Assembly (NCBI GenBank): GCA_020638655.1
Contig: JACKIC010000006.1
Span: 234,001-298,000 of the forward strand
Origin: Planctomycetota bacterium
GTDB lineage: Bacteria; Planctomycetota; UBA1135; UBA2386
Length of the DNA: 64,000 nt
Direction: 5' to 3'
The translations under genes were made by a program, and so were the position numbers. A model generated the notes under the pieces. That model ran no database searches. It was given only the letters and a program-made list of their open reading frames with translations, and had not been told where the DNA came from. Numbering within the stretch: position 1 is the first letter of the stretch; the number at the start of each line of letters is the position of its first letter. Shown piece after piece: positions 1-7,965 of this stretch.

Positions 1-2
1 TG

Positions 3-239
3 GTGCGCCGCCGCGCGATCACCGGCTTGTCGGGCGGTGCGCTCACGCTGCTGCAGCTCGGCGCGCTCGTCGAATTGCTCGACGACCTCGATCCGGGTGT
101 GCGCACCGCAGCGGCCACTGCGTTGCTCGCCGACCCGACGCGCGTCGCGGCGTGTCGGCTGCCGCTCGAGGAATACGCGCAGCGTCAGGATCTCGATCCG
201 GCCGAGGCCGCTGCGGTGCGCAAGGCGCTGGCGAAGTGA
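3..239 (+). CDS. C-terminal fragment of HEAT-repeat-like protein
   Basis: The frame is open to the left edge of the window, so this is most likely the last 78 codons of a longer gene; the GTG at base 3 need not be the true start. The visible part is alanine/leucine-rich and helical, with a segment (LVELLDDLDPGVRTAAATAL) that looks like one HEAT-type helical hairpin: a leucine-rich helix, a D-P-x-V-R turn and a second alanine-rich helix. HEAT repeats act as protein-binding scaffolds. No catalytic motif is visible, so the function is unknown. The gene ends in TGA just before a promoter-like sequence. Confidence 0.5.
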   Translation: MRRRAITGLSGGALTLLQLGALVELLDDLDPGVRTAAATALLADPTRVAACRLPLEEYAQRQDLDPAEAAAVRKALAK

Positions 240-262
240 GGGTTGTTTTCTTCGTCCCCCCG

Positions 263-290
263 TTGACGAACTGTAAATGCCTGCTAACCT
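263..290 (+). promoter_or_regulatory. Sigma-70-like promoter with extended -10
   Basis: TTGACG at 263-268 is separated by 16 bases from TAACCT at 285-290. A TG dinucleotide sits one base upstream of the -10 (282-283), giving an extended -10. Transcription would begin near 296-298. No convincing long reading frame starts downstream; the transcript would instead run through the hairpins at 345-472 to the terminator. Confidence 0.6.
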
Positions 291-296
291 CCCGCG

Positions 297-480
297 CCCA
301 CCAATGAACACCTGGCTGCAAAACCCATCGCTGCGCAATGAAGGACACCGACTCCCGGTGTTTGCGTGCGTCGGCACCTGCCCGAGGCTCGCGCGAGCCT
401 GACCTCCCAGCCAGCCGGCGGGAGATCATCCCGCGACGAAGAGCCTCGCCCGGTGCGCCGCGCGAGGCTCTTTTCGTTTC
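297..480 (+). ncRNA. Candidate structured small RNA or leader
   Basis: About 180 bases between a good promoter and a good intrinsic terminator, with successive hairpins. One is ACACCG 345-350 with CGGTGT 356-361. A 16-base perfect palindrome lies at 385-400. Another hairpin is GCGGGA 418-423 with TCCCGC 429-434. The terminator stem is at 439-472. Bases 383-390 are identical to the right arm of the terminator (463-470), so they could pair with its left arm (441-448) and form an alternative fold, as in attenuators. I could not match it to 6S, SRP, tmRNA or a known riboswitch. A ten-codon frame with a GAGGA site (496-500, ATG at 506, stop at 533-535) follows the terminator and could be a coincidence. 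Confidence 0.45.
439..479 (+). terminator. Intrinsic terminator
   Basis: AAGAGCCTCG (439-448) pairs perfectly with CGAGGCTCTT (463-472) around a 14-base loop and is followed by TTTTCGTTT (471-479). It ends the transcript from the promoter at 263-290. Confidence 0.8.
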
Positions 481-620
481 CACCCACCACACATCGAGGA
501 ACCCAATGATCCTCATCGAACTTCCCCACTCCTGACGCCGTCCGTCGGCGCGCGCGCGGCCCATTGTGGGTTCCGCGTGCGTGTTCCGCGACCCGGGTTC
601 AACCGGTGTCGGGATGGGAA

Positions 621-692
621 CGGTCAATAGCTCAATGGCAGAGCACAGGACTGCAGATCCTGCGGTTGCGGGTTCGAATCCCGCTGGCACCA
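621..692 (+). tRNA. tRNA-Cys (GCA), acceptor stem does not close normally
   Basis: The cloverleaf core is clear. The D arm is GCTC 630-633 with GAGC 641-644. The anticodon stem is CAGGA 646-650 with TCCTG 658-662, and its loop carries anticodon GCA (653-655). The T arm is GCGGG 668-672 and CCCGC 680-684 around TTCGAAT. The 3' acceptor strand 685-691 (TGGCACC) does not pair with the seven bases just before T8 (CGGTCAA, 621-627); only about three positions match. GGTGTCG at 605-611 would pair at all seven positions, counting two G-U pairs, but lies 16 bases further upstream. No CCA is encoded at the expected place. It is either a pseudo-tRNA or a gene with an insertion between positions 7 and 8. 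Confidence 0.8.
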
Positions 693-712
693 CCTGTTTC
701 CAACAGGCCCCT

Positions 713-728
713 CGGTCCTTCGGGACCG
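713..728 (+). terminator. Hairpin after tRNA, possible terminator
   Basis: CGGTCC (713-718) pairs with GGACCG (723-728) around a TTCG tetraloop, 20 bases after the tRNA. There is no T-tract, so it may be a 3' processing or partial termination signal. Confidence 0.4.
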
Positions 729-1130
729 TCGATCGAGTGTCTGCCGGCGACGTCCAGGCATGAGTCCCCCTGGTGCGTGCTCTCGCGAGCGCGCCCCCGG
801 GAACTTCGAAGCCACCTTGCACCCCTCGTGCGCGTCCGAAGCTTCGGCGCGGCGAGGCGGCGCGCGACCACCACCCTCGTCCGAGGGCGGTGCGAACACG
901 CGCCGTCTCGCTGCGTCGTGCTCCGGACCGGCGGCGGGTCCGTGGCGACGGAGGGGCGAATGCCCGAGGCCGAACCGGCAGGCACCACCTTCTTCTCATT
1001 GTTCCCCTGCGGACTCCCCGCACGGCGACGCAGCGCGAACGGAACGGCGCCGCGTGGCCTTTCCCCTGCCCTCGTTCCAGCCAAACGACTCGAAAGAAAC
1101 CGAATCGCACCTCCAGGAAGGAGGCTCCCC
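729..1130 (+). other. Long non-coding leader with several hairpins, upstream of slipin gene
   Basis: No supported gene lies in these 400 bases; open frames here are side effects of high GC. The stretch holds several stable inverted repeats: the palindrome CCGAAGCTTCGG at 836-847, CCCTC/GAGGG at 874-887, CGGACC/GGTCCG at 924-942 and GGGC/GCCC at 954-965. It ends in a strong ribosome binding site (AAGGAGG, 1118-1124) for the slipin gene. It may be a structured 5' untranslated region. Confidence 0.4.
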
Positions 1131-2249
1131 ATGATCCGCACCTACATCAAGCAGCACGAGCTCGGTCTCGTGTTCCGTCGCGGCGACCTGGCCAAGGTCC
1201 TCGCCCCCGGCTCGCACTTCGTGCCCGGTCTGTTCCTGCCCGGCTCGCAGCTGCAGGTCGTCAACACGCTCGTCACGCGCTTCGTGCACTCGTTGCTCGA
1301 CGTGCTCGTCGCGCACCCGGTGCTGCGTGAGCACCTGACCATCGTCGACAACCCCGAAGGCCAGCGCGCCCTCGTGTGGCGCGACGGCTGCCTGTTCGAC
1401 TTCGTCGGCACCGGCCGCTTCGCCTACTGGAAGACGCCGCACGCGCTGAAGGTCGAGACCTTCGACGTGCGCGACGTCGAGTTCCGGCACGAGCAGCGCG
1501 ACGCCGTCCTGTCGATGGACGCGGCGCGCACGCACCTCAAGGCGATCGACGTCGACCCGCACGAGGCCCTGATCGTGCGGCGCGGCGGCGAACTGCTCGG
1601 TGTGTACGGCGCCGGACGGCACGTCTTCTGGGCGCACGGGCAGCTGATCGGCTGGAAGGCCGTGGAGCTGCGCGAGCAGGTCGCCGACGTCGCCGGTCAG
1701 GAGATCATGACCGCCGACAAGGTGACCTTGCGTCTCAACCTCGTCGTGTCGTGGCGGATCACCGACCCGGTGGGCGCCACGACCGTCGTCGACAACGCCG
1801 GCATCGCCGTCTACCGCGAGGCGCAGCTCGCGCTGCGTGCCGCGGTGGGTGGTCGCACGCTCGACCAGCTGCTGACCGACAAGGATCAGGTCGCCACCGA
1901 AATCCGCACCGCCATCGCGCGGCGCGCGGAGCACTTCGGTGTCGCCATCGCGTCGGTCGGCATCCGCGACGTCGTGCTGCCCGGCGAGATGAAGACGATC
2001 CTCAACCAGGTGATCGAGGCGCAGAAGCGTGCCGAAGCCAACTTGATCCTGCGCCGCGAGGAGACCGCGGCGGCGCGCAGCCAGGCCAACACGGCGCGGC
2101 TGCTCGCCGAGAACCCGGTCCTGTTGCGGCTCAAGGAGCTCGAGGCCGTCGAGGCGATCGTGCGCGGTACCCGCGCGACGTTCGTGTTCGGCCCCGGCGA
2201 GCTCGCGCCACAGGTGAAGAGTCTCGTCGCCGCGAAGGAGGACGAGTGA
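1131..2249 (+). CDS. Slipin / SPFH-domain (stomatin-like) protein
   Basis: A 372-residue SPFH-family protein. Stomatin/slipin proteins form oligomers on membranes and organise microdomains or regulate proteases. The N terminus (MIRTYIKQHELGLVFRRGDL) and the later block QEIMTADKVTLRLN are characteristic of slipins. A second SPFH-like beta segment starts near residue 143, and the C-terminal third is a charged Ala/Glu-rich helix that is probably coiled coil. There is no obvious N-terminal membrane segment, so attachment may be peripheral. The ATG at 1131 is chosen because AAGGAGG lies seven bases upstream; the frame stays open to 564, but that extension overlaps the tRNA and is not coding. No protease partner gene is adjacent. 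Confidence 0.9.
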   Translation: MIRTYIKQHELGLVFRRGDLAKVLAPGSHFVPGLFLPGSQLQVVNTLVTRFVHSLLDVLVAHPVLREHLTIVDNPEGQRALVWRDGCLFDFVGTGRFAYWKTPHALKVETFDVRDVEFRHEQRDAVLSMDAARTHLKAIDVDPHEALIVRRGGELLGVYGAGRHVFWAHGQLIGWKAVELREQVADVAGQEIMTADKVTLRLNLVVSWRITDPVGATTVVDNAGIAVYREAQLALRAAVGGRTLDQLLTDKDQVATEIRTAIARRAEHFGVAIASVGIRDVVLPGEMKTILNQVIEAQKRAEANLILRREETAAARSQANTARLLAENPVLLRLKELEAVEAIVRGTRATFVFGPGELAPQVKSLVAAKEDE

Positions 2250-2341
2250 GTGCTGGCCGTCGGCGGAGTGATCTGCCGGCGGCCGGTTTCCGTGCTGGAG
2301 CGAGGGTGGAATCGCAGGCACGATGCGCGCGGGTCCAACGC

Positions 2342-3892
2342 ATGAAGAATGCCAAGAACAGCCAGCTGCTGCTGCTCCTCGCCCTGTTCGCCGCGTGCCA
2401 GGCGGCCCCCGCGCCGGTCGCGACGCCGGTCCGGCAGCTCGACCTCGGCGCGCTCGACGCCGAGGTGCGCCGGGCGATGGCGGTCATGGACGTGCCCGGT
2501 CTCGCGCTCGCGGTCGTCGACCGGCAGGGCGTCGTCGTGGCCAAGGGCTACGGCGTGCGCGCGCTGGGCTCGGATGCGCTCGTCGACGCAGACACGCTGT
2601 TCGACATCGGCTCGATCACGAAGACGTTCACGGCCACTGCGGTCGCGACCGTCGTCGACGAAGGAACCCTGAGCTGGGAGACGACCATCGCGCCGCACGT
2701 GCCGGGGTTCGAACGCGACGATCCGTGGGTGACGCAGCAGTTCACGTTGGCCGATGCGCTGTCGCACCGCGGCGGCTACCTCGACGTCGAGTACTACGGC
2801 CTGCGTCCCGACATGAGCCGCGAAGAGCTGCTGGTCCGGCTTCGCCACGTGCAGCGCGTGGCCCCGTTCCGGACGGCGTTCGAATACCACAACGTGCTGT
2901 TCGCGCTCGCGGCCTTCGTCATGGAGGACGTGACCCACGAGCGCTGGGCTGAACTCGTCGACGCGCGCGTCTTGCAGCCGCTCGGCATGACCGCGACGCG
3001 CACGCAGCGCGATGGGATCCCTGCGTCGGCCAACCGCGCGGCGCCCCACGAATTGACGCAGGACGGCATGGTGCTGCTGCCGCCTTCGCCGTGGCGCGAC
3101 CTCGATCCGATCCCCGCGGCCGGCGCCATCCTGTCGTCGGCCAACGACATGGCGAAGTGGTGCCTGTTCCAGCTTCATGCAGGAGAGCCCGGCGTCGTGC
3201 CGGGCTTGAGCCCGGACACGCTGCGGGCGATGCGCACGTCGCACGTCAGCGGCGTGTTCGACTGGTTCCCGAAGTGGGGCTACGGCCGCCAGCGGGCCGG
3301 ATACGGCCTGGGCTGGATGGTGCTCGACTACCGCGATGACGCCGACCAGCACGTCGCCCACGGCGGCGCGACGGCCGGGATGCAGGCGTGGATGGTCGTC
3401 TCGCCCAAACACGGCTACGGGATCGCGATGATGACCAACGCGGGCTGGGCTGGCGACTGCGTGCACTTCGCGATCGCGAACTGGATCCACGACCGCGTCC
3501 TGGGGCTGCCGACCATCGACTGGACTGGGGACCAGCTGGTGCCGTTCCGTGGCGCCTACGAGAAGTGGCTGCGTGAGCGCGAACCGCAGCTGCCCAGGGA
3601 CACGTCGGTGCCGCCGAGCCTACCGCTGGCGCGCTACGCGGGTTCCTACGACGAGCCCTTGCTCGGACCGATGGTGATCACGCTCGACGGCCCTGCGCTG
3701 ACGGTGCAGCTAGGCATCGCCAAGGCGACCGCAGAGCACTGGGGCGGGGACGTGTTCCGGATCGACTGGCACGATCCCAACATCTGGAACGGGTTCATCA
3801 CGTTCGACCTCGACGCGGCGGGTGTCGTGAAGGGGCTTACTTTCGACGACAGCATGAAGTCCAAGTTCTCGCGGCGTGCGGACGGCCGCTGA
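2342..3892 (+). CDS. Serine hydrolase, beta-lactamase family (class C-like), lipoprotein
   Basis: A 516-residue protein of the PF00144 beta-lactamase/D-Ala-D-Ala peptidase family. It begins with a lipoprotein signal: a poly-Leu core and an LFAAC lipobox with Cys19. The catalytic triad motifs are all present: SITK at 91-94 (Ser91 nucleophile, Lys94), YHN at 182-184, and HGG at 340-342 in place of KTG. A roughly 110-residue C-terminal beta-rich extension is typical of the esterase/peptidase branch of the family. It probably hydrolyses an ester or peptide on the periplasmic side. The substrate cannot be told from the sequence, and antibiotic resistance should not be assumed. No strong ribosome binding site precedes the ATG. 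Confidence 0.9.
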   Translation: MKNAKNSQLLLLLALFAACQAAPAPVATPVRQLDLGALDAEVRRAMAVMDVPGLALAVVDRQGVVVAKGYGVRALGSDALVDADTLFDIGSITKTFTATAVATVVDEGTLSWETTIAPHVPGFERDDPWVTQQFTLADALSHRGGYLDVEYYGLRPDMSREELLVRLRHVQRVAPFRTAFEYHNVLFALAAFVMEDVTHERWAELVDARVLQPLGMTATRTQRDGIPASANRAAPHELTQDGMVLLPPSPWRDLDPIPAAGAILSSANDMAKWCLFQLHAGEPGVVPGLSPDTLRAMRTSHVSGVFDWFPKWGYGRQRAGYGLGWMVLDYRDDADQHVAHGGATAGMQAWMVVSPKHGYGIAMMTNAGWAGDCVHFAIANWIHDRVLGLPTIDWTGDQLVPFRGAYEKWLREREPQLPRDTSVPPSLPLARYAGSYDEPLLGPMVITLDGPALTVQLGIAKATAEHWGGDVFRIDWHDPNIWNGFITFDLDAAGVVKGLTFDDSMKSKFSRRADGR

Positions 3893-3898
3893 GCGCCG

Positions 3899-4810
3899 CT
3901 ACCCGGTGCCACCCTTCGCGCCCTCGCCGTGCCATTCGGCGGTGAGCTCGAGCCACATCGCCAGGCCCTGGAACGGCGCGTAGCGCGCATAGCGCTTTTC
4001 GATCGCGCGGTCGCTCGGCGCCTTCTTCTTGCCGCCAAGCTGGGCGAGGCGGGCGCGGCACCAGCTGTCGAGCGCGAGGTGTTCGTAGTGGCCGAGCAGC
4101 CGCATCGCCTGGCCGGCCGCGTAGGGACCGAAGCCGCGCAGCGACGTGAGGCGCTGCCACAGTTCGATCGCGGGTTGCGGTGCGAGGAACGTCGCGTCGT
4201 CGAGCCTGCCCGTGGCGAAGTCGTCGGCGAGTTGCGCGGCGGCCTCGCCCCGGTAGCCGGCGCGCACCACGTCGCGATAGAACGCCGCGTCGGCGCGGCA
4301 CTGCTCGGGCGAGGGGAACGCGCGGCGGCCGCTCGGCGCGACGCTGCCGCGGTCGGCGACGAGCTTCTTCGTCATGCTCTCGGTGCCGGCCCACGTCGTG
4401 TTGGTCGTGAACAGCAGCTTCATGAGGTCCTCGAACACGCCCGCCGAACGCAGCAGCCTTCCGGCGCCGCGGCGCGCGGCCCAGCGCAGCGAGGGTTCCT
4501 TCGCGCAGCGTGCGTGGAACGCGGACAGGTCGTCGTCGAGGCGCAGCATGTGGCGCAGCTGCGCCGCCGCGAGGCGCACGTCGCGCGCGGGCAGCCGGCG
4601 CTGCGCCTGCAGTTGCAGCGTCAGCGCACTCTTGCCGGTCTGCCGTAGCGTCGCGTCGACGGCCTGCCCGCCGAGCCGCAGCACCGTCGTGAACGTCTGC
4701 GTCGCCTCGTCGAATTCGTGCGGCGCGAGCGCGACCCAGCCGTGACCGAACAGGCACAGGAGCAGGTCGAACGGCGGTGCGACCGCGAGCGTGGTGCTGT
4801 GCTTGGCCAT
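3899..4810 (-). CDS. DNA glycosylase, HhH-GPD superfamily (AlkA/OGG-like)
   Basis: A 303-residue base-excision repair protein. The C-terminal half carries the helix-hairpin-helix (LTSLRGFGPYAAG) followed by the catalytic Asp in the LALDSW segment, which is the HhH-GPD signature. The N-terminal third is a beta-rich domain as in AlkA/3-methyladenine glycosylases. It should remove damaged bases and leave an abasic site. There is no iron-sulphur Cys cluster at the C terminus, unlike MutY/Nth. The frame is open 31 codons further upstream; I chose the Met at 4810 because the upstream part looks non-coding, but the Met at 4846 is possible. It is convergent with the hydrolase gene before it. Confidence 0.85.
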   Translation of the reverse strand: MAKHSTTLAVAPPFDLLLCLFGHGWVALAPHEFDEATQTFTTVLRLGGQAVDATLRQTGKSALTLQLQAQRRLPARDVRLAAAQLRHMLRLDDDLSAFHARCAKEPSLRWAARRGAGRLLRSAGVFEDLMKLLFTTNTTWAGTESMTKKLVADRGSVAPSGRRAFPSPEQCRADAAFYRDVVRAGYRGEAAAQLADDFATGRLDDATFLAPQPAIELWQRLTSLRGFGPYAAGQAMRLLGHYEHLALDSWCRARLAQLGGKKKAPSDRAIEKRYARYAPFQGLAMWLELTAEWHGEGAKGGTG

Positions 4811-4901
4811 CTCGGAAGTGGAGCGCGTGCCAACCTCCGGTGCCATGGCGCCCTTGGACCCGGCGTGCAGCGGGCGTGCCCGGCGCGGCGATAGCCGGGG
4901 C

Positions 4902-5102
4902 ATGGCGGACGGTTCTTCCTACGGCGGCCTGGCGACCATGCTGGTGGTCCAGGGCGCGAACATCAGCCTGCTCGCCAAGGCGCTGCAGCAGCAGAAGCAG
5001 ACCGGTCAGGCGGCGCTGCAGCTGATCGACGCCGGCGCGCCCGCGCCGCAGCAGGGCGCGCCCGAGCCCGGCAAGGGTTCGCTGGTCGACGTCACCGCCT
5101 GA
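4902..5102 (+). CDS. Small YjfB-like putative motility protein
   Basis: A 66-residue protein. The core pattern (ANISLLAKALQQQKQTGQAA) matches the short YjfB family: one amphipathic helix with a conserved x-L-L-x-K-A-L-x-x-Q-x-x-x-G-x-A motif, then a flexible Pro/Gly tail. In Bacillus this family is linked to motility by regulon only, so the role is open. A chemoreceptor (9871) and a FlhG/MinD-like ATPase (14549) occur nearby but not adjacent. It is divergent from the glycosylase gene. Confidence 0.6.
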   Translation: MADGSSYGGLATMLVVQGANISLLAKALQQQKQTGQAALQLIDAGAPAPQQGAPEPGKGSLVDVTA

Positions 5103-5139
5103 GCTTTACTCGGCGCGTTCGGCCGGGCACGCTGCGGGG

Positions 5140-6213
5140 ATGCAGTTCGCGCCCCTCAGCCTCGGCAACGTGCACGTCGGCATGCCCGCGGTGCAGGCGG
5201 CGCTGAGCGGCTACTCCGACCTGCCGATGCGCGTCGTCGCGCGCGAACACGGCGCGCCCTACGCGCTGCACGAGGTCGTGCTCGACACCAACGTGCTGCA
5301 GAAGGGCAAGCTGCAGCGGCGCATCCTGACGGTGCCCGAGCACGACCACCCGGTCGGCGGGCAGCTGATGGGTTCGGTGCCCGAGACCTTCGGCGCCGCG
5401 GCGCGCGAGCTCGTCGGCGCCGGCTTCGACGTCGTCGACATCAACTTCGGCTGCCCGGTCAACAAAGTGCTCGGCCGGCACCGCGGCGGCTGGCTGCTGC
5501 AGGACCCGACGACTGCGCTGGCGATGGTCGACGCCGTGCTGCAGGCCGTCGCCGGCGACGCGCCGGTCACCGTCAAGATGCGGCGCGGCAGCGACGACTC
5601 GCCGGACGCCGAGCGGCGCTTCTTCACGATCCTCGAAGGCGCGATCGAACGCGGCGTCGCCGCGGTCACCGTGCACCCGCGCACCGTCGCGCAGAAGTAC
5701 GTCGGGCCCAGCCGCTGGGAGTTCCTGGCGCGCTGCAAGCGCCACGTCGGCGCGTTCACGCTGCTGGGCAGCGGCGACCTGTTCTCCGCGTTCGACGTCG
5801 TCGCGATGCTGCAGCAGACCGGCGTCGACGGCGTCACGATCGCGCGCGGTTGCATCGGCAACCCGTTCGTGTTCACGCAGGTGCGCGACCTGCTCGCGGG
5901 CCGGCCCGCCCTGCGGCCGACCGCCGCGATGCAGCGCGCCGCGATCCTGCGCCACTGGGAGCTCGCGGTGCCCTACTACGGCAACGAACGCAACGCGCTG
6001 CCGCACGTGCGCATGCACGCCATCAAGTACGGCCAGTACCACCGCGAGCCGATCTGGGCGCGCGAGCGGCTGGTCTCGATGCGCGGCCCGCAGGACCTGC
6101 TGCCGCTGATCGACGAGGTGTTCGCCGATCGTCACGACGAAGGCGTCGCGCGCGAGCTGACCGCGGAGGATGCGGTGGCGCCGTCGCTGGCGAGCTGCAA
6201 CGAGGGGGAATAG
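5140..6213 (+). CDS. dusB: tRNA-dihydrouridine synthase (DusB-like)
   Basis: A 357-residue FMN-dependent TIM-barrel enzyme that reduces specific uridines in the tRNA D-loop. The active-site segment DINFGCPVNKV places catalytic Cys105 as expected. Other family blocks are visible: the barrel start (VQAALSGYSDLPMR), VKMRRG, the HPRT segment (TVHPRTVAQKYVGPSRW), LLGSGDL and the phosphate-binding end GVTIARGCIGNPF. The C-terminal helical tRNA-binding domain follows (residues about 250-330). It is slightly divergent from E. coli DusB at the N terminus, so the subfamily letter is tentative. Confidence 0.85.
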   Translation: MQFAPLSLGNVHVGMPAVQAALSGYSDLPMRVVAREHGAPYALHEVVLDTNVLQKGKLQRRILTVPEHDHPVGGQLMGSVPETFGAAARELVGAGFDVVDINFGCPVNKVLGRHRGGWLLQDPTTALAMVDAVLQAVAGDAPVTVKMRRGSDDSPDAERRFFTILEGAIERGVAAVTVHPRTVAQKYVGPSRWEFLARCKRHVGAFTLLGSGDLFSAFDVVAMLQQTGVDGVTIARGCIGNPFVFTQVRDLLAGRPALRPTAAMQRAAILRHWELAVPYYGNERNALPHVRMHAIKYGQYHREPIWARERLVSMRGPQDLLPLIDEVFADRHDEGVARELTAEDAVAPSLASCNEGE

Positions 6214-6243
6214 CGGCCCGATGGCCGTGGTCTCTGTCACCGC

Positions 6244-6720
6244 ATGAAGCGAGTCCTGCTCTGGCTGTCGTTGGCGATCGCCGCGTTCTTCGTCGGACGC
6301 GCCGCCTATCGCGCGTTCGTCGGCGACCGCACGAAGATCGACTGGCTGCTCGCGGAGGAGGCGGCGGCCTTCAACGAGGCCAGCATGCTGACCGTCATGC
6401 CCAACTTCGCGGCGGACTTCCGGGACGGCACGTCGGGGATCGACGGGCAGAGTCTGCGCGGTGCGGTCGTGTGGGCGTGGCAGAACCGCCGCGACGCGGA
6501 GGGCAACTTCGCGTGGCGCGTCGATCTGCCCGAAGGCTCCGGCGAGGTCCTGATCGACGGGGACGCGGCGACGGCGACGTTCCCGCTGCACCTGTCCACG
6601 GAAGGTGGGGCGGTGTGGGAGCTGGAGGTGCAGGCCGAATTGCAGAAGCGCGATGGGCGGTGGTGGCTGACGGGCTCGCGGCACACGACCAAGGCCGGCA
6701 AGGCGCCCGGGCTGCGCTGA
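6244..6720 (+). CDS. Membrane-anchored hypothetical protein, possible NTF2-like fold
   Basis: A 158-residue protein with one N-terminal membrane segment (about residues 4-25), so most of it faces the periplasm. The remainder has the rhythm of a small alpha+beta cone (NTF2/SnoaL-like): a helical start with paired Glu/Ala, then beta strands ending in RWWLTGSRH. No catalytic residues can be named. It is convergent with the dehydratase gene, with 12 bases between. Confidence 0.6.
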   Translation: MKRVLLWLSLAIAAFFVGRAAYRAFVGDRTKIDWLLAEEAAAFNEASMLTVMPNFAADFRDGTSGIDGQSLRGAVVWAWQNRRDAEGNFAWRVDLPEGSGEVLIDGDAATATFPLHLSTEGGAVWELEVQAELQKRDGRWWLTGSRHTTKAGKAPGLR

Positions 6721-6732
6721 GCCGAACGATCG

Positions 6733-7728
6733 TCAGATGATGCCGTCGCGGCCGCGCGCGAGGCACGTCGCGAACGTGTCGGGGTCGACGTTGGCCCCGC
6801 AGACGACGATGCCGATCCGCTTGCCGGCGAGCTGGTCGCCGACCTGCAGCAACGCCGCGAGCGCCGCGGCGCCGGCCGGTTCGACCGCGAGCTTGGCGTC
6901 GGCGAACAGCAGCGCCATCGCGCGGCAGATGGCGTCGTCGTCGACCATCACGAGCTCGTCGACGAACCTGCGGCACAGCGCGAACGTGTAGGGCATCGCC
7001 ATCGGCGCGCCGAGGCTGTCGGCGATCGTGCGCACGGCTTCGATGCGCTGCGGGCTGCCGGCCGCGAAGCTGCGGTGCATCGAGTCGGCGCCGGCCGGTT
7101 CGACCGCGTAGACGCGGCAGCGCGGCTGCAGCTGCTTGACCGCGCAGGCGACGCCGGCGGTGAGGCCGCCGCCGCCGACCGCCACGAACACCGCGTCGAG
7201 GTTGCCGACCTGCTGCAGGAACTCGAGGCCCAGCGTCGCCGAGCCGAGCACGGTGCGTTCGCCTTCGAACGGGTGCACGAAGTGCAGGCCGTGTTCGCGC
7301 TGCAGCTCCTCGGCCGTCGCGAAGGCGCTGGCGATGTCGTCGGTCAACACGACGTCGGCGCCGAGGTCGCGGCAGGCGGCGACGCGCGCCGGGTTGGCCG
7401 TGCGCGGCATCACCACCTTGGCGGTCGTGCCGAGGCGGCTCGCCGCGTAGGCGACGGCCATGCCGTGGTTGCCGGCGCTGACCGCGGTGACGCCGCGAGC
7501 CAGCTGCGCGGCGTCGAGGTCGCGCATCACCAGGATCGCGCCGCGCGGCTTGAACGAGCCAGTGTGCTGCAGCAGCTCGAGCTTCAGCCACAGGGTCGAG
7601 TCGCGCGGGGCCAGCCGCGCGATGCGGTGGCCGTGCCACTGCCACGCCGGGGTCTGCAGGATGGCGCCGCCGAAGGCGTGGCGCGCGCGCTGGATCGTTT
7701 CGACCGAGGGTGCGGTGGGTTCGCTCAT
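6733..7728 (-). CDS. PLP-dependent threonine/serine dehydratase-like enzyme
   Basis: A 331-residue fold-type II pyridoxal-phosphate enzyme. The PLP lysine is Lys60 in GSFKPRGA, and the glycine-rich phosphate loop is VAVGGGGLTAG. SAGNHGMAVAYAA is the usual substrate-binding block. It has catalytic-domain length only, without the C-terminal ACT regulatory domain of biosynthetic IlvA, so it resembles catabolic threonine ammonia-lyases, serine racemases or hydroxyaspartate lyases. The reaction is probably deamination of L-threonine or L-serine to the 2-oxoacid. The exact substrate cannot be set from sequence. Confidence 0.85.
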   Translation of the reverse strand: MSEPTAPSVETIQRARHAFGGAILQTPAWQWHGHRIARLAPRDSTLWLKLELLQHTGSFKPRGAILVMRDLDAAQLARGVTAVSAGNHGMAVAYAASRLGTTAKVVMPRTANPARVAACRDLGADVVLTDDIASAFATAEELQREHGLHFVHPFEGERTVLGSATLGLEFLQQVGNLDAVFVAVGGGGLTAGVACAVKQLQPRCRVYAVEPAGADSMHRSFAAGSPQRIEAVRTIADSLGAPMAMPYTFALCRRFVDELVMVDDDAICRAMALLFADAKLAVEPAGAAALAALLQVGDQLAGKRIGIVVCGANVDPDTFATCLARGRDGII

Positions 7729-7922
7729 CGCGAGCCGGGGTGGGCGCAGAGGGGCGTCGCAGAGAGAGCCCGACGTCCCCGAGACTCAGGGAACGACACA
7801 CACGCCGCCGATTGGAACGAACCGGCAGCTACCAGAGAACCTCCCTGTCGCAGCGTGCAAGGGATGTACGCGGCAATCACGGCTCTCACCGTGGCGACGA
7901 GAACGTCGAGCGGAAGAAGAGT

Positions 7923-7940
7923 AGCCGCCGATCGGCGGCT
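7923..7940 (-). terminator. Palindromic terminator after thioesterase gene
   Basis: A perfect 18-base palindrome of eight-base arms AGCCGCCG and CGGCGGCT. On the minus strand it is followed by ACTCTTCTTCC. It lies 26 bases downstream of the thioesterase stop codon and separates that gene from the dehydratase gene. The rest of the gap 7729-7922 holds nothing I can identify. Confidence 0.55.
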
Positions 7941-7965
7941 GGCAAGGCGCTGCTGCCAGCCACTG

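Noticed and set aside
506..535. Ten-codon frame after the terminator at 439-479
   Set aside because: It has a GAGGA site but lies beyond the terminator, with no following gene that it could lead; kept only as a remark.
885..995. Possible second tRNA or tRNA-Sec, because GGTGC and GGCACC flank a hairpin-rich stretch
   Set aside because: No T-arm or anticodon arm with a TCA loop can be drawn; only the 3' end resembles the tRNA-Cys end.
564..1130. Upstream extension of the slipin frame to 564
   Set aside because: It crosses the tRNA-Cys and a hairpin-rich leader, and a strong ribosome site with ATG at 1131 gives the normal family start.
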